Shown: positions 1 through 8,982, numbered from the stretch's first letter. The stretch: DNA of 64,000 nt from Solimonas variicoloris DSM 15731 (GCF_000382285.1 NZ_KB907929.1:186001-250000), one strand, 5' to 3'. Notes: generated by a model from the letters alone, not told the origin. Program-made: numbers and translations.

Positions 1-598
1 CGAAGTAGCGCTCGTTGTCCTTCGGCGAGCGCACGCGTCCGGCGATCGAGTCGCCGGTGCGCAGCGAGAAGCGGCGGATCTGGCTCGGCGAGATGTAGAC
101 GTCGTCCGGGCCGGCGAGGTACGAGCTGTCGGGGCCACGCAGGAAGCCGTAGCCGTCCTGCATGATTTCCAGCACGCCTTCCGTATAGATGTGATCGCCG
201 CGCTTCGCCGAGTGGCGCAGCAGCTGGAAGATCAGGTCCTGCTTCTTGACGCGGGCGATGTTCTCGAGGCCCTGCGCTTCGGCCAGTTCGAGCAGCTCGG
301 ACGCAGTCATGCGCTTCAGGTCCGGGACGCGGATGACCTTCGGCGGTTCCGGCGGCGTCTGCGGCACGGACGGGCCGTTCGCGCCGCCGGCTTCTTCGTC
401 GTCCGACATCTGCGGCGCCGGCATGCGCGGCTGGTCGGCATGCGCCTCGGCGCTCAGTGACAGCGCCAGGCCCTCGTCGCCGCCTTCAACGTCCTCCGGC
501 TGGATGTCCTCCGGGAACCCCATGTTGGCGTTCGGGTTGTGATTGCCCTGGTTGCCCTGGCGGTTCTGGCCACGCTGGAAACGACGACGATGCTTCAT
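1..598 (-). CDS. rho: Transcription termination factor Rho, N-terminal part
   Basis: Rho is the hexameric RNA helicase that ends transcription. Only the first 199 codons are in the window; the ATPase core lies beyond base 1. The Rho N-terminal helical domain begins near residue 91 ([13 protein letters not shown], then [10 protein letters not shown]). The cold-shock RNA-binding domain follows with [27 protein letters not shown] and [12 protein letters not shown], which closely match E. coli Rho. Before it sits a 90-residue extension: a basic start (MKHRRRF), an Asn/Gln-rich patch at 11-25, then an acidic and proline-rich linker. The ATG at 598 has no strong ribosome site, so a later start is possible. 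trxA ends 15 bases upstream, the usual trxA-rho arrangement. Confidence 0.93.
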   Translation of the reverse strand, partial: MKHRRRFQRGQNRQGNQGNHNPNANMGFPEDIQPEDVEGGDEGLALSLSAEAHADQPRMPAPQMSDDEEAGGANGPSVPQTPPEPPKVIRVPDLKRMTASELLELAEAQGLENIARVKKQDLIFQLLRHSAKRGDHIYTEGVLEIMQDGYGFLRGPDSSYLAGPDDVYISPSQIRRFSLRTGDSIAGRVRSPKDNERYF

Positions 599-612
599 AA
601 AGGGTTTGCTGG

Positions 613-954
613 TTACGCGACGGTGATGTGGGGGGCAACGAAGGCAGCGAGCTGCGCCTTGTGCACGGCGCCGACCTGCGTCGCCGCCGGCGCGCCGTTC
701 TTGAACAGAATCAGCGTCGGGATGCCGCGAATGCCCAGCGCGGCCGGCGTCTGCGGATTCTCGTCGACGTTGAGCTTGACGACCTTGAGCTTGCCGGCAT
801 TTTCGGCGGCGACCTGATCGAGGATCGGCGCGATCATGCGGCACGGGCCGCACCACTCCGCCCAGAAGTCGACGAGGACCGGCTGGGTCTGGCTGGCGAG
901 CTTGACGTCCTGCTCGAAGCTGGCGTCGGTGACGGCGGAGATATGTTCACTCAT
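613..954 (-). CDS. trxA: Thioredoxin
   Basis: A 113-residue cytoplasmic thiol-disulfide reductase of normal family length. It has the active-site motif [10 protein letters not shown] with the two redox cysteines, and the cis-proline loop [11 protein letters not shown]. It supplies electrons to ribonucleotide reductase, methionine sulfoxide reductase and PAPS reductase. A GAGG ribosome site lies 7 bases before the ATG. It is followed after 15 bases by rho on the same strand and is divergent from the rhlB-type helicase across a 267-base gap that must hold promoters for both directions. Confidence 0.95.
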   Translation of the reverse strand: MSEHISAVTDASFEQDVKLASQTQPVLVDFWAEWCGPCRMIAPILDQVAAENAGKLKVVKLNVDENPQTPAALGIRGIPTLILFKNGAPAATQVGAVHKAQLAAFVAPHITVA

Positions 955-1221
955 GGAAGAGCCTCGGCAAATGGGAAGGTAGAGCGGGAAAACGCCCGCA
1001 CGCTCCGGAAGTGGGGGGTGGTTTTCAGCGGTTCGGGCCGCGCAAAATCGGCGGCGGACCGTTATGATTAATCTTTGAACGACGGGGAAATAACGCGGGC
1101 CGGATGCAGCAAGCGGTCTAAATTCACTGCCGGGCCATTGATGAACGTTATTTGATCTGAATCCTTTGCGCCTTGCAAGAGCCGATCATCCGCCGCGATA
1201 TACCACCGAACGCTGAATTGA

Positions 1222-2484
1222 ATGCAACCTGACCATCTTTCTCCGACGCGGTTCGCCGATCTGCCGCTGCACCCGAGCCTGCAGGCGAGCCTGCAGCAGC
1301 TGGGCTACACCCATTGCACGCCGATCCAGGCGCAGGCGCTGCCGAAGGCGCTCGCCGGCGAAGATCTGGCTGGCCAGGCGCAGACCGGTACGGGCAAGTC
1401 GGCGGCATTCCTGCTGGCGACGATGAATCATCTGCTGACGCATCCGCGCGCCGAGGGCGACGATCCGAACCAGCCGCGCGCCTTCATTCTCGCGCCGACG
1501 CGCGAGCTGGCGGTGCAGATCTACAACGACGCGCTCGGGCTCGGCAGCCAGACCGGCCTGCGCATGACGGTCTGCTACGGCGGCGCCGGCTATGAGCAGC
1601 AGCGGCAGAGCATCGAGGCCGGCATCGACATCCTGATCGGTACGCCGGGCCGCCTGATCGACTACTTCAAGCAGGGCACTTATCACCTCAAGCAGATCGA
1701 AGTGCTGGTGCTCGACGAGGCCGACCGCATGTTCGACCTCGGCTTCATCGCCGACATCCGCTACCTGATCCGCAAGATGCCGCCGGCGAACCAGCGCAAG
1801 AACTATCTGTTCTCGGCGACCCTTTCGCACCGCGTGCTCGAGCTCGCCTACGAGCACATGAACAACCCGCAGAAGATCGAGATCGAGCCCGATCAGGTCA
1901 CGGCGGAGCGCGTGCGCCAGGAACTGGTGCATGTCGCCAACGACGAGAAGCTGCCGTTCCTGGTCGGCTTGCTGCGCAACCGCAACGCCTTCCGCACGCT
2001 GGTCTTCGTCAACACCAAGCGCGGCGCCGAACTCGTCGAGAGCGCGCTGAAGGTCAACGGTTTCGACGCGCGCGTGCTGTCCGGCGACGTTTCGCAGGGT
2101 ACGCGCCTGCGCCTGCTCGAGGATTTCAAGCAGGGCAAGCTGCCGGTGCTGGTCGCCACCGACGTGGCGGCACGCGGCTTGCACATTCCGGGTGTCGATC
2201 TCGTCGTCAACTTCGATCTGCCGCAGGACGCGGAGGACTACGTGCACCGCATCGGCCGCACGGCGCGCGCCGGCGCGTCCGGCGACGCGGTCTCGCTGTG
2301 CTGCGAGACCTGGGTCTATTCCTTGCCCGAGATCGAGAAGTACATCGGCAACCGTCTGCCGTTGATGGCGGACGGCCATGCCCTGATCGCCACCGATTTC
2401 GTGGCGCCCAAGCCGCTGCCGCGCCGCCAGCCCTCGGGGCCCGGCGGCGGGCGCGGGCGGCGTCCGCAGCGCCGGCCGCGCTGA
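1222..2484 (+). CDS. rhlB: DEAD-box RNA helicase, RhlB type
   Basis: A 420-residue ATP-dependent RNA helicase. Both RecA-like domains are complete: Q-motif region at 11-37 (FADLPL...YTHCTPIQ), Walker A AQTGTGKS at 53-60, PTRELA near 92, DEAD at 165-168, SAT at 198-200, and motif VI HRIGRTARAG at 342-351. The C-terminus is a short basic Gly/Arg/Pro tail at about 396-420, the usual RNA-binding tail. The position divergent from trxA-rho is the standard gammaproteobacterial place of rhlB, whose product works with RNase E in the degradosome. RhlE would be the alternative on domain content alone. Confidence 0.88.
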   Translation: MQPDHLSPTRFADLPLHPSLQASLQQLGYTHCTPIQAQALPKALAGEDLAGQAQTGTGKSAAFLLATMNHLLTHPRAEGDDPNQPRAFILAPTRELAVQIYNDALGLGSQTGLRMTVCYGGAGYEQQRQSIEAGIDILIGTPGRLIDYFKQGTYHLKQIEVLVLDEADRMFDLGFIADIRYLIRKMPPANQRKNYLFSATLSHRVLELAYEHMNNPQKIEIEPDQVTAERVRQELVHVANDEKLPFLVGLLRNRNAFRTLVFVNTKRGAELVESALKVNGFDARVLSGDVSQGTRLRLLEDFKQGKLPVLVATDVAARGLHIPGVDLVVNFDLPQDAEDYVHRIGRTARAGASGDAVSLCCETWVYSLPEIEKYIGNRLPLMADGHALIATDFVAPKPLPRRQPSGPGGGRGRRPQRRPR

Positions 2485-2512
2485 ACGTCGCAAGCGGGCC
2501 GGCGAGCGGCCG

Positions 2513-2540
2513 TTGATTTGCTCGGAAAGGTTGGTATATT
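2513..2540 (+). promoter_or_regulatory. Sigma70-like promoter of the PBP7-type gene
   Basis: A -35 element TTGATT (2513-2518) and a -10 element TATATT (2535-2540) are separated by 16 bases, about 25 bases before the AGGAGAG ribosome site at 2550-2556. The gene therefore probably has its own promoter although rhlB lies only 81 bases upstream. Assigned from consensus match only. Confidence 0.5.
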
Positions 2541-2565
2541 CCGGCACTTAGGAGAGAAACCTCAG

Positions 2566-3879
2566 ATGAATCGCGGTCCTTCCCGAGCGCTCGCTGGTGT
2601 TGATTACGAGATGACACGGCCGCGCCGCGCGCCGCGCCGTCTGCAATGGCTGCTGGGGCTGGTCGCCGTTGCCGCATTCGGATCGGCCTGGCTGCTGCGT
2701 GACGGCGGGGCTGCCGTCGCCAATGAGGGCAGCGCTGTCGGGCCGCAGGTGCCGGTCGCCACCCTGCCGGTGGCGGACGCCGCAGTCTCCACCACTGTGC
2801 CGATTCCGCTCGATCGCGTGCTCGTCGAGGACGAGCCGGAGACGGCGGACGCCGGCGATCTCGCCGACGAGGCGGAAGACGGTGACGCGGGCGCGCAGCT
2901 GGCCGCGCTGAGCAGCGCCATGACCGCGCCGGTGACGCCGAAGGCCGCTGCCGAAGCGGCGTCGGTCCAGGTGCCGGCCGCCGCCGAGGTGCCGGCCGCC
3001 GCCGAGGCGCCGGACGAGGCGGAGGTCGATTCGCTCGCCGAGCAGATCGAGAAGAAGCCGCAGCGCCGGCAGCTGACGCTGCCCGCCGGCCTCAAGCTGA
3101 AGTCGAGCGTCGTGCTCGTCGTCGACCAGAAGACCCAGGAAGTGCTCGCCGCGCAGAATGCGGATGCGGTGCAGCCGATCGCGTCGCTGACCAAGCTGAT
3201 GACGGCGCTGGTCGTCACCGATGCCCAGCTGCCGCTCGACGAAGTGCTCGAAATCACCCGCGACGACATCGACGCCGAGAAGCACAGCTATTCGCGTCTG
3301 TCGCCGGGCCTCAAGTTCACGCGCCGCGAGCTGCTGCTGCTGGCGCTGATGTCGTCGGAGAATCGCGCGGCGTCGGCGCTGGGGCGCAACTATCCGGGCG
3401 GCCGTCCCGCGTTCATTCGCGCGATGAACGCCAAGGCCCAGGCGCTCGGCATGACGCATACGCGCTATGCCGACAGCTCGGGCCTGTCGAGCCGCAACGT
3501 CTCGAGCGCGCACGATCTCGTCAAGCTGGTCGACGCCGCCTACAAGGTGCCGCTGATCCGCGAGTTCTCGACGCGCGTCGAGCACACCGTGAAGCCCGGC
3601 CGCCGCGCGATGCACTTCGTCAGCAGCAACCGGCTGGTGCGCGCCAAGAACGACTGGCGCATCGGCCTGCAGAAGACCGGTTTCACCAACGAAGCCGGGC
3701 GTTGCCTGGTGATGCAGGCGACCGTCAAGGGACGGTCGCTGGTGATGGTGCTGCTCGACTCGGACGGCAAGTTCACGCGCTTCGCCGATGCGCAGCGGGT
3801 GCGTAGCTGGGTCGAGAGCGGCGCCAGGAACAAGACCGCGTCGGGCAAGAGCCTGCAGCAGGCGCGCAGCACGTCCTGA
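2566..3879 (+). CDS. pbpG: D-alanyl-D-alanine endopeptidase, PBP7/PbpG-like (peptidase S11)
   Basis: A 437-residue periplasmic penicillin-binding protein that cuts peptidoglycan cross-links. From this start the serine-peptidase motifs are SLTK at about 207-210, SEN at 264-266 and KTG at 370-372, in the order and spacing of family S11. A hydrophobic segment near residues 26-45 acts as signal or anchor. Residues about 50-165 are an Ala/Glu/Asp/Val-rich linker with a short VPAAAE repeat, absent from E. coli PBP7, so this is a longer linker-bearing form. The ATG at 2566 is preferred for its AGGAGAG site 9 bases upstream; a later ATG at 2611 is possible. Confidence 0.85.
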   Translation: MNRGPSRALAGVDYEMTRPRRAPRRLQWLLGLVAVAAFGSAWLLRDGGAAVANEGSAVGPQVPVATLPVADAAVSTTVPIPLDRVLVEDEPETADAGDLADEAEDGDAGAQLAALSSAMTAPVTPKAAAEAASVQVPAAAEVPAAAEAPDEAEVDSLAEQIEKKPQRRQLTLPAGLKLKSSVVLVVDQKTQEVLAAQNADAVQPIASLTKLMTALVVTDAQLPLDEVLEITRDDIDAEKHSYSRLSPGLKFTRRELLLLALMSSENRAASALGRNYPGGRPAFIRAMNAKAQALGMTHTRYADSSGLSSRNVSSAHDLVKLVDAAYKVPLIREFSTRVEHTVKPGRRAMHFVSSNRLVRAKNDWRIGLQKTGFTNEAGRCLVMQATVKGRSLVMVLLDSDGKFTRFADAQRVRSWVESGARNKTASGKSLQQARSTS

Positions 3880-3910
3880 CGCCATCGGCCGACGCGCGGC
3901 AGCGTTCGAG

Positions 3911-3936
3911 AAAAGGGGCCGTCAGGTCCCTTTTTT
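3911..3936 (+). terminator. Rho-independent terminator, probably bidirectional
   Basis: A 10-bp stem (AAAAGGGGCC / GGTCCCTTTT with one G-T pair) with a 4-base loop GTCA runs into a T tract. Read on the minus strand it also ends in a T run. It sits between the convergent PBP7-type gene and yrfG. Confidence 0.8.
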
Positions 3937-3947
3937 CTGTCCGCGGT

Positions 3948-4649
3948 TCAGGCGGCGCGGTGTTCGGTCGGCAGCGTGGCGGCGAGCTCGGCGAGCGTTT
4001 CGACCGAGCGCATCGCCGGCAGCGGGCGCGCTGGCAGGCCGCTGTCCGGCTTGCGGATGCCGATCACCTGGTCAATGCCGAACGCCTGCGCTGCCGACAG
4101 CACCGGCATGCTGTCGTCGACGAACAGCGTGCGCGCCGGATCGAACGGATGCGCCGCCTGCAGGGCATGCCAGAAGCGCAGGTCTTCCTTCGGATGACCG
4201 AAGTCGTGCGAGCTGAAGACCTGGTCGAAGTAGGGCCGCAGCCCGGTGTGCTCCAGCTTCAGGTGCCAGCTGTCGCGATGCGCGTTGGTCGCGATCCACA
4301 TCTGGCGGCCGCTGCGCCGGACCAGGCGCAGGAAGTCCTCGGCGCCCGGGACCGGGCGGATGCGGGCGCGGATCTCGCGCTTGAGGGCCGCCATGTCGAG
4401 TCCGGTTTCGCGGCTCCAGTGATCGGTGCAGTACCAGGGCAGCGTGTGCTGCACGGCGCCGAACTTCGGCTCGAGCTCGCGCAGCGCGTCCTCCAGCTCG
4501 ATGCCGTACTTCGCGGCGTAACGTTCCGGTACCAGCTCGCGCCAGAAGTAGTTGTCGAAGGCCAGGTCGAGGACCGTGCCGTCCATGTCGAGCAGGACCC
4601 AGTCGACGCGCTGCCAGTCGATCAGATGTGCGTTTGCGAGGCTGTCCAT
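3948..4649 (-). CDS. yrfG: GMP/IMP nucleotidase, HAD superfamily, YrfG-like
   Basis: A 233-residue cytoplasmic HAD phosphatase that dephosphorylates purine nucleoside monophosphates. HAD motif I is LLDMDGTVLDL (Asp21 and Asp23), followed by AFDNYFW, which closely matches E. coli YrfG. The motif II region is IATNAH, motif III includes KLEHTG and HPKEDLRFW, and motif IV is LFVDDSMP. The reading frame is open far upstream, but the ATG at 4649 gives the family N-terminus. Only 18 bases separate this start from the divergent cysQ, so each promoter probably lies inside the neighbour's coding sequence. Confidence 0.88.
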   Translation of the reverse strand: MDSLANAHLIDWQRVDWVLLDMDGTVLDLAFDNYFWRELVPERYAAKYGIELEDALRELEPKFGAVQHTLPWYCTDHWSRETGLDMAALKREIRARIRPVPGAEDFLRLVRRSGRQMWIATNAHRDSWHLKLEHTGLRPYFDQVFSSHDFGHPKEDLRFWHALQAAHPFDPARTLFVDDSMPVLSAAQAFGIDQVIGIRKPDSGLPARPLPAMRSVETLAELAATLPTEHRAA

Positions 4650-4667
4650 GTCCGTATGATACGAGCC

Positions 4668-5474
4668 ATGACGACCTTCAACGAGCTGTATGACGCCGTC
4701 GTGGACATCGCGCGGCAGGCCGGCGAACGCATCATGGCCGTCTATCGCGGCGACTTCTCCGTCACGCTCAAGTCCGATGCCTCGCCGCTGACGCAGGCCG
4801 ATCTGGCCGCCCACCGGCACATCCTCGCCAGCCTGCAGGCGCTGACGCCTGACGTGCCGGTGCTGTCGGAGGAGGCTGCCGACATCGCGTTCGAGACGCG
4901 CCGGCGCTGGACGCGCTACTGGCTCGTCGACCCGCTCGACGGCACCAAGGAATTCGTCAAGCGCAATGACGAATTCACCGTCAACATCGCGCTGATCGAG
5001 CACGGCGTCGCCCAGCTCGGCGTCGTGCACGCGCCGGCGCTCGGCCTGAGTTACGCGGCTGCGGTCGGCCGCGGCGCCGAGCGCTGGCGCGCCGGCGAGC
5101 GCGGCCCGATCCGCACGCGCGCGGTGCCGCCGCGGCCGGCATTGCCGACTTTCGTCGTCAGCAAGTCGCATCGCGACGCGGTGCTCGACGCTTTCCTCGC
5201 GCGGGCTCCGGCCCATACCGCGGTCAGCCGCGGTTCGTCGCTGAAGTTCTGCCTGGTCGCCGAGGGTTCCGCCGATCTCTATCCGCGAACCGGCCCGACC
5301 TCGGAGTGGGACACCGGCGCCGGCCAGTGCATCGTCGAGCGGGCCGGCGGCCTCGTGCTGCGCACGCCCGAGCTGACGCCGCTGCGCTACAACGAAAAGG
5401 ACTCGCTGCTGAACCCGACCTTCGTCGTCATCGGCGATCCGGGCTACGGCTGGGCGCAGAAGCTGGCGGCATGA
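4668..5474 (+). CDS. cysQ: 3'(2'),5'-bisphosphate nucleotidase CysQ
   Basis: A 268-residue inositol-monophosphatase-fold enzyme that hydrolyses adenosine 3',5'-bisphosphate, the by-product of sulfate assimilation. Metal ligands are visible: LSEEA (Glu68), DPLDGT (Asp88 and Asp91), and the C-terminal EWDTGAGQ. Length matches CysQ. The ATG at 4668 follows the divergent yrfG start closely, a pairing also known from enterobacteria. Its stop overlaps the next start (ATGA), so the M15 peptidase gene is translationally coupled to it. Confidence 0.92.
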   Translation: MTTFNELYDAVVDIARQAGERIMAVYRGDFSVTLKSDASPLTQADLAAHRHILASLQALTPDVPVLSEEAADIAFETRRRWTRYWLVDPLDGTKEFVKRNDEFTVNIALIEHGVAQLGVVHAPALGLSYAAAVGRGAERWRAGERGPIRTRAVPPRPALPTFVVSKSHRDAVLDAFLARAPAHTAVSRGSSLKFCLVAEGSADLYPRTGPTSEWDTGAGQCIVERAGGLVLRTPELTPLRYNEKDSLLNPTFVVIGDPGYGWAQKLAA

Positions 5475-6013
5475 TCGACGCGCGCGTCGCGGCCCTGCAC
5501 GCCGAACTCGGCATCACCGCCGAGATGCTGCGATCGCGCGGCCTGCGCGCGCATGCCGAGGCGCAGCGCCTGCAGCCGGTCGGGCTCGGCACCGACGGCC
5601 GCGACAAGCTGCTGGTGCCGGCGGCGGCGCGGGCCTGGCAGTCGATGCGCGCGGCCGCGGCGGACGACGGCATCGAACTCCTGCTGGTCTCGGCGTTTCG
5701 CAGTGTCGAGTTCCAGGCGGCGCTGATCCGCAGCAAGCTGAAGAAGGGGGCGCCGATCGCCGAGGTTCTGCGCGTCAACGCGCCGCCCGGCTACAGCGAG
5801 CACCACAGCGGATGCGCGGTCGATCTCGGCGATGCGCAGACGCCGCCGCTCGATGAAGCCTTCGAAGGCACGGCGGCGTTCGCCTGGCTGCAGGCGCATG
5901 CGGACGCGTTCGGCTTCCGGCTTTCGTATCCGCGCGACAATCGTGAGGGCTATCTGTACGAGCCCTGGCACTGGTGCTGGCATCGCCGCGTGCGTCGCGA
6001 CGGCGCGCAATAG
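5471..6013 (+). CDS. M15 family D-alanyl-D-alanine carboxypeptidase, VanY-like
   Basis: A 180-residue zinc peptidase of family M15B, which trims D-Ala from peptidoglycan peptides. The zinc motif SxHxxGxAxD appears as SEHHSGCAVD (His111, Asp118), and the second motif EPWHW supplies His167 with catalytic Glu164. No signal peptide is evident, unlike typical VanY, so it may act in the cytoplasm or leave by another route. The start overlaps the cysQ stop by 4 bases. Confidence 0.85.
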   Translation: MIDARVAALHAELGITAEMLRSRGLRAHAEAQRLQPVGLGTDGRDKLLVPAAARAWQSMRAAAADDGIELLLVSAFRSVEFQAALIRSKLKKGAPIAEVLRVNAPPGYSEHHSGCAVDLGDAQTPPLDEAFEGTAAFAWLQAHADAFGFRLSYPRDNREGYLYEPWHWCWHRRVRRDGAQ

Positions 6014-6042
6014 CGCTTGCGCCGCGCCGCGTCGGGCGCGGC

Positions 6043-6717
6043 TCAGAGCGGAACGGCGTTGAAGTCGGCGGCTTGCGGATGTGCCGGTGCCGCGACGGCC
6101 TTGGCGTCGCGCAGCAGCTGGCAGGTGCGCAGCCCGGCGGCGCGCGCGGCGTCGAGCTCGGCGCCGACGTCGGACAGGAACAGCACCTCGTCACCCGGCA
6201 GGCCGATCTCGCCCAGGATCGCGCGGTACGAATCCGCTTCGCGCTTGCCGCCGATGCGCGTGTCGAAGTAGCCGGAGAACAGCGGCGTGAGGTCGCCGTA
6301 GGCGGTGTGGCCGAAGATCAGCTTCTGCGCCTCGACCGAGCCCGAGGAGTAGACGTACAGCGCCTTGCCGTCGGCATGCCAGCGGCGCAGGCATGCCGGC
6401 GCATCGGCATAGACGTGGCCCTGCAGCTCGCCGTTCTCGTAGCCGATCTTCCAGATCAGGCCCTGTAGCGCCTTGAGCGGCGTGATCTTGCGGTCCTCGG
6501 CGATCCACTGCTCGAGCACGTCCGCCGCCTCGTCGATCGACAGGTCGCGGCCGACGACCTGCTCGACGTCGTCGAGCAGATGCTGGACCTGATCGTCGCC
6601 GGCCTGCTCGCGCAGGAAGCCGCGCAGGCGCTGCCTGGCGTACGGGAACAGCGTCTCGTGAACGAAGTCGATCGAGGACGTGGTGCCTTCGATGTCGGTG
6701 ACGATGGCTTTGATCAT
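6043..6717 (-). CDS. mtnC: Enolase-phosphatase of methionine salvage
   Basis: A 224-residue HAD enzyme that enolises and dephosphorylates 2,3-diketo-5-methylthiopentyl-1-phosphate to the acireductone. Visible motifs are DIEGTT at 8-13 (the Ser/Thr-rich MtnC variant of motif I), VYSSGSVEAQK, and the motif IV region FLSDVGAELDAA. It is the last gene of mtnB-mtnD-mtnC. An AGGA ribosome site precedes the ATG. The 148-base gap to mtnD is unusually long for this operon and contains a degenerate copy of the mtnC start region. Confidence 0.93.
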   Translation of the reverse strand: MIKAIVTDIEGTTSSIDFVHETLFPYARQRLRGFLREQAGDDQVQHLLDDVEQVVGRDLSIDEAADVLEQWIAEDRKITPLKALQGLIWKIGYENGELQGHVYADAPACLRRWHADGKALYVYSSGSVEAQKLIFGHTAYGDLTPLFSGYFDTRIGGKREADSYRAILGEIGLPGDEVLFLSDVGAELDAARAAGLRTCQLLRDAKAVAAPAHPQAADFNAVPL

Positions 6718-6865
6718 TTTTTTTCCTGAGCCGTCATGGGCGCGGTGTCCGGCCCGGACATCCCTGGCCGCGCAGTCGCCGGCACCAACGTCCGCCGCAC
6801 ATGCGCGAAAGTCCGGTTCACCCTGCGCGAGCGATGACGATGGTCTTGATCATTCGGCGCCGTGT

Positions 6866-7417
6866 TCAGGCCGCCGGTTCGAACTTCGGGAAGCGCTCGG
6901 CGATCGTGTCGCCGGTGAAATGGCCGACCCAGCCCTCCGGGATGCGGAAGAAGCGGATCGCCTTGAAGTTCGGCTTCGGCCCCATGTCGAACCAGTGCGT
7001 GACATTGGCCGGCAGGTTGATCAGATCGCCCTTGGTGCAGACGGTCAGATAGACCTTGCCGCCGGCGCGGACGTAGAACGCCCCGGCGCCGTCGACGAAG
7101 AAGCGCGTCTCGAAGTCGTCGTGCGTGTGCTCGGACAGGAACTTGCCGCGCGCCGCTTCGGCCTGCGGATGATCCGGGTGCATGCTGACGACGTCGACCG
7201 ACACGAAGCCGTACTTGGCGTTCAGGCGCTCGATCTCGGCGCGGTAGGCGGCGATGACCTCGTCCTGGCCGGCGGTCGCGGACAGCGGCTGCGAGGCTTC
7301 CCAGCGCTCGAACTCGACGCCGACGGCGGCGAGCTGGTCGCGGATCTCTTCGAAGCCGGTGTAGGTGCCGAGCGGCTGGCCCGGGTCCTGGTCGGAATAG
7401 ACGGCGAGCGTGGTCAT
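6866..7417 (-). CDS. mtnD: Acireductone dioxygenase
   Basis: A 183-residue cupin dioxygenase that oxidises acireductone to formate and the keto acid precursor of methionine (Fe form), or to an off-pathway product with CO (Ni form). All four metal ligands are present: His97, His99, Glu103 (EHTHDDFE) and His141 (NVTHWFD). A strong AGGAGG site lies 6 bases before the ATG. It is 27 bases downstream of mtnB. Confidence 0.95.
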   Translation of the reverse strand: MTTLAVYSDQDPGQPLGTYTGFEEIRDQLAAVGVEFERWEASQPLSATAGQDEVIAAYRAEIERLNAKYGFVSVDVVSMHPDHPQAEAARGKFLSEHTHDDFETRFFVDGAGAFYVRAGGKVYLTVCTKGDLINLPANVTHWFDMGPKPNFKAIRFFRIPEGWVGHFTGDTIAERFPKFEPAA

Positions 7418-7444
7418 GGCGATCCTCCTTCGAACTGCAGACGT

Positions 7445-8035
7445 TTACGAGTGCAGCTCGCACTCGAACATGAATTCCAGCGCCTCGACGCGCCAGCGCG
7501 CCTGCGCGACGTCGGTGCCCCAGGCGTAGAGCCCGTGGCCCGCGATCAGATAGGCGGGCGTCGCCGGATGCCGCTTCATATGGGCGTCGACCGTCGCGCT
7601 CAAGCGCGGAATGTCCTGATCGTTGGTGAACACCGGCACCTCGACGCTGGCGTCGTGCGTGGTGATGCCGGGCAGCAGCTTGAGCAGCTCGTAGCCGGCC
7701 AGGCGGATCGAGCGCAGGCGCCGCGACAGCACGGTATTGGCGATCGAATGCGTATGCAGCACCGCGCCGATCGCCGCGTCGTGGCGGTACAGCTGGCAGT
7801 GCAGCAGGGTCTCGTACGAGGCCTTGCGCGCCGAAGCGATCGGTACGCCGTCGAAGCCGGCTTCCAGGAAGTCCGCCGGCGTCAGCTCGCCCTTGTGGCA
7901 GCCGCTCGCCGTGATCAGCATGCGCTCGGCATCGAGGCGTGCGGAGAAATTGCCGCCGGTCGCCGGAATCCAGCCGCGCTGGTGGAACAGGCGGCCGGCG
8001 TCGATCAGCTGCTGGCTGTAGGTCTGGATGTTCAT
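7445..8035 (-). CDS. mtnB: Methylthioribulose-1-phosphate dehydratase
   Basis: A 196-residue class II aldolase-fold zinc enzyme that dehydrates methylthioribulose-1-phosphate. Zinc ligands are His94 and His96 (LHTHS) and His167 (AGHGLY); the substrate loop is ATGGNFSARL and TASGCHKG. The ATG at 8035 gives the family N-terminus; an in-frame GTG four codons earlier (8047) is possible. It is first in the methionine-salvage operon. The upstream pathway enzymes (mtnA, and mtnK or mtnP) are not in the window. Confidence 0.92.
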   Translation of the reverse strand: MNIQTYSQQLIDAGRLFHQRGWIPATGGNFSARLDAERMLITASGCHKGELTPADFLEAGFDGVPIASARKASYETLLHCQLYRHDAAIGAVLHTHSIANTVLSRRLRSIRLAGYELLKLLPGITTHDASVEVPVFTNDQDIPRLSATVDAHMKRHPATPAYLIAGHGLYAWGTDVAQARWRVEALEFMFECELHS

Positions 8036-8122
8036 CGAGCCGCGCACTTTAGGGCAGCGCGCGCGGCGCTGCCAATGACGGAGAATCGCAGGTCTTATAG
8101 CGCCGGGATATGACGGACAGGG

Positions 8123-8938
8123 CTACGGCTTGCCGAGCGGCAGATTGATGAGCGGCACGGCGCCGCCGGCCACGGTCGCCGGCAGGTGGCCGTCCCAGCG
8201 CTCGATGGCGCGGATCTGCGCCTCGATCTCGCGCAGCCGGATCAGTTCCGGCGTCACTTCCTGCTTCTGGGCGCGCAGCGCCGCGGCTTCCGCCTCCGCC
8301 TGCGCGATGCGCTGCTTGGCCTCGATCTGCACGCGTTCCAGGTCGCGCTGCGCCTTGAGGGCCAGCTGTTCGGCTTCCTGCTTGGCCTCGATCGCACGGG
8401 CGAACTGCTCGGAGAACTTGAAGTTGGTGATCGAAACTTCATCGAGCAGCAGCGCGTGCTTGCCGCGCTCCTGGATCTTGGCTTCGAGCAGCTCGCGGAT
8501 GGCGGCGCGCACTTCCTCGCGCTTGGTGATCAGCTCCTCGGCCGTGTAGCGGGCGGTCACCGCCTTGAACGACTCCTGCACGGCCGGCTGGATGACCTTT
8601 TCCTCGTAGCCCGGCCCGATTTCCTGGTAGAGCCTGGCGACCATGTCGGCGCCGATGCGGTAGTTCAGCGTGATCGCCGTATGGACGGTCTGCAGGTCGC
8701 GGCTGGCGGCCTCGCCGACCGAGTCGAGCCGGGCGACGCGGATGTCGATCTTGATGACCCGCGCCAGCGGGTTGACGAGGTGCAGGCCCTCGTCGAGCGG
8801 AACCGGATCGACGCGCCCGAACAGCGTGACGACGCCGCGATGGCCGGACGGCACGACCGCCAGCGGCGACAGGCCGTAGAGCACGAACAGGCCGATGACG
8901 AGCACGGCGAGGGCGCCGACCCAGCGAATGTTGCGCAT
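8123..8938 (-). CDS. SPFH/prohibitin family membrane protein
   Basis: A 271-residue band-7 protein. It has one N-terminal membrane segment (residues about 7-26), an SPFH domain (VPSGHRGVVTLFGRV ... SITNFKFSEQFARAIE) and a long Glu/Ala/Gln coiled coil at about 175-245 rich in KQEAEQ and RIAQAEAEA. Such proteins form large membrane rings and often restrain FtsH-type proteases. It is not clearly HflC or HflK and has no hfl neighbour. Lies between mtnB and mgtE on the same strand. Confidence 0.82.
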   Translation of the reverse strand: MRNIRWVGALAVLVIGLFVLYGLSPLAVVPSGHRGVVTLFGRVDPVPLDEGLHLVNPLARVIKIDIRVARLDSVGEAASRDLQTVHTAITLNYRIGADMVARLYQEIGPGYEEKVIQPAVQESFKAVTARYTAEELITKREEVRAAIRELLEAKIQERGKHALLLDEVSITNFKFSEQFARAIEAKQEAEQLALKAQRDLERVQIEAKQRIAQAEAEAAALRAQKQEVTPELIRLREIEAQIRAIERWDGHLPATVAGGAVPLINLPLGKP

Positions 8939-8982
8939 GACGCTTTCCCCCCGAAAGTCGATGAATGCGAGAGCCCGGGCCT

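Noticed and set aside
1186..2547. Long open frame antisense to rhlB
   Set aside because: Arg/Ala/Gln-rich translation typical of the antisense of a high-GC gene; the plus-strand helicase is unmistakable.
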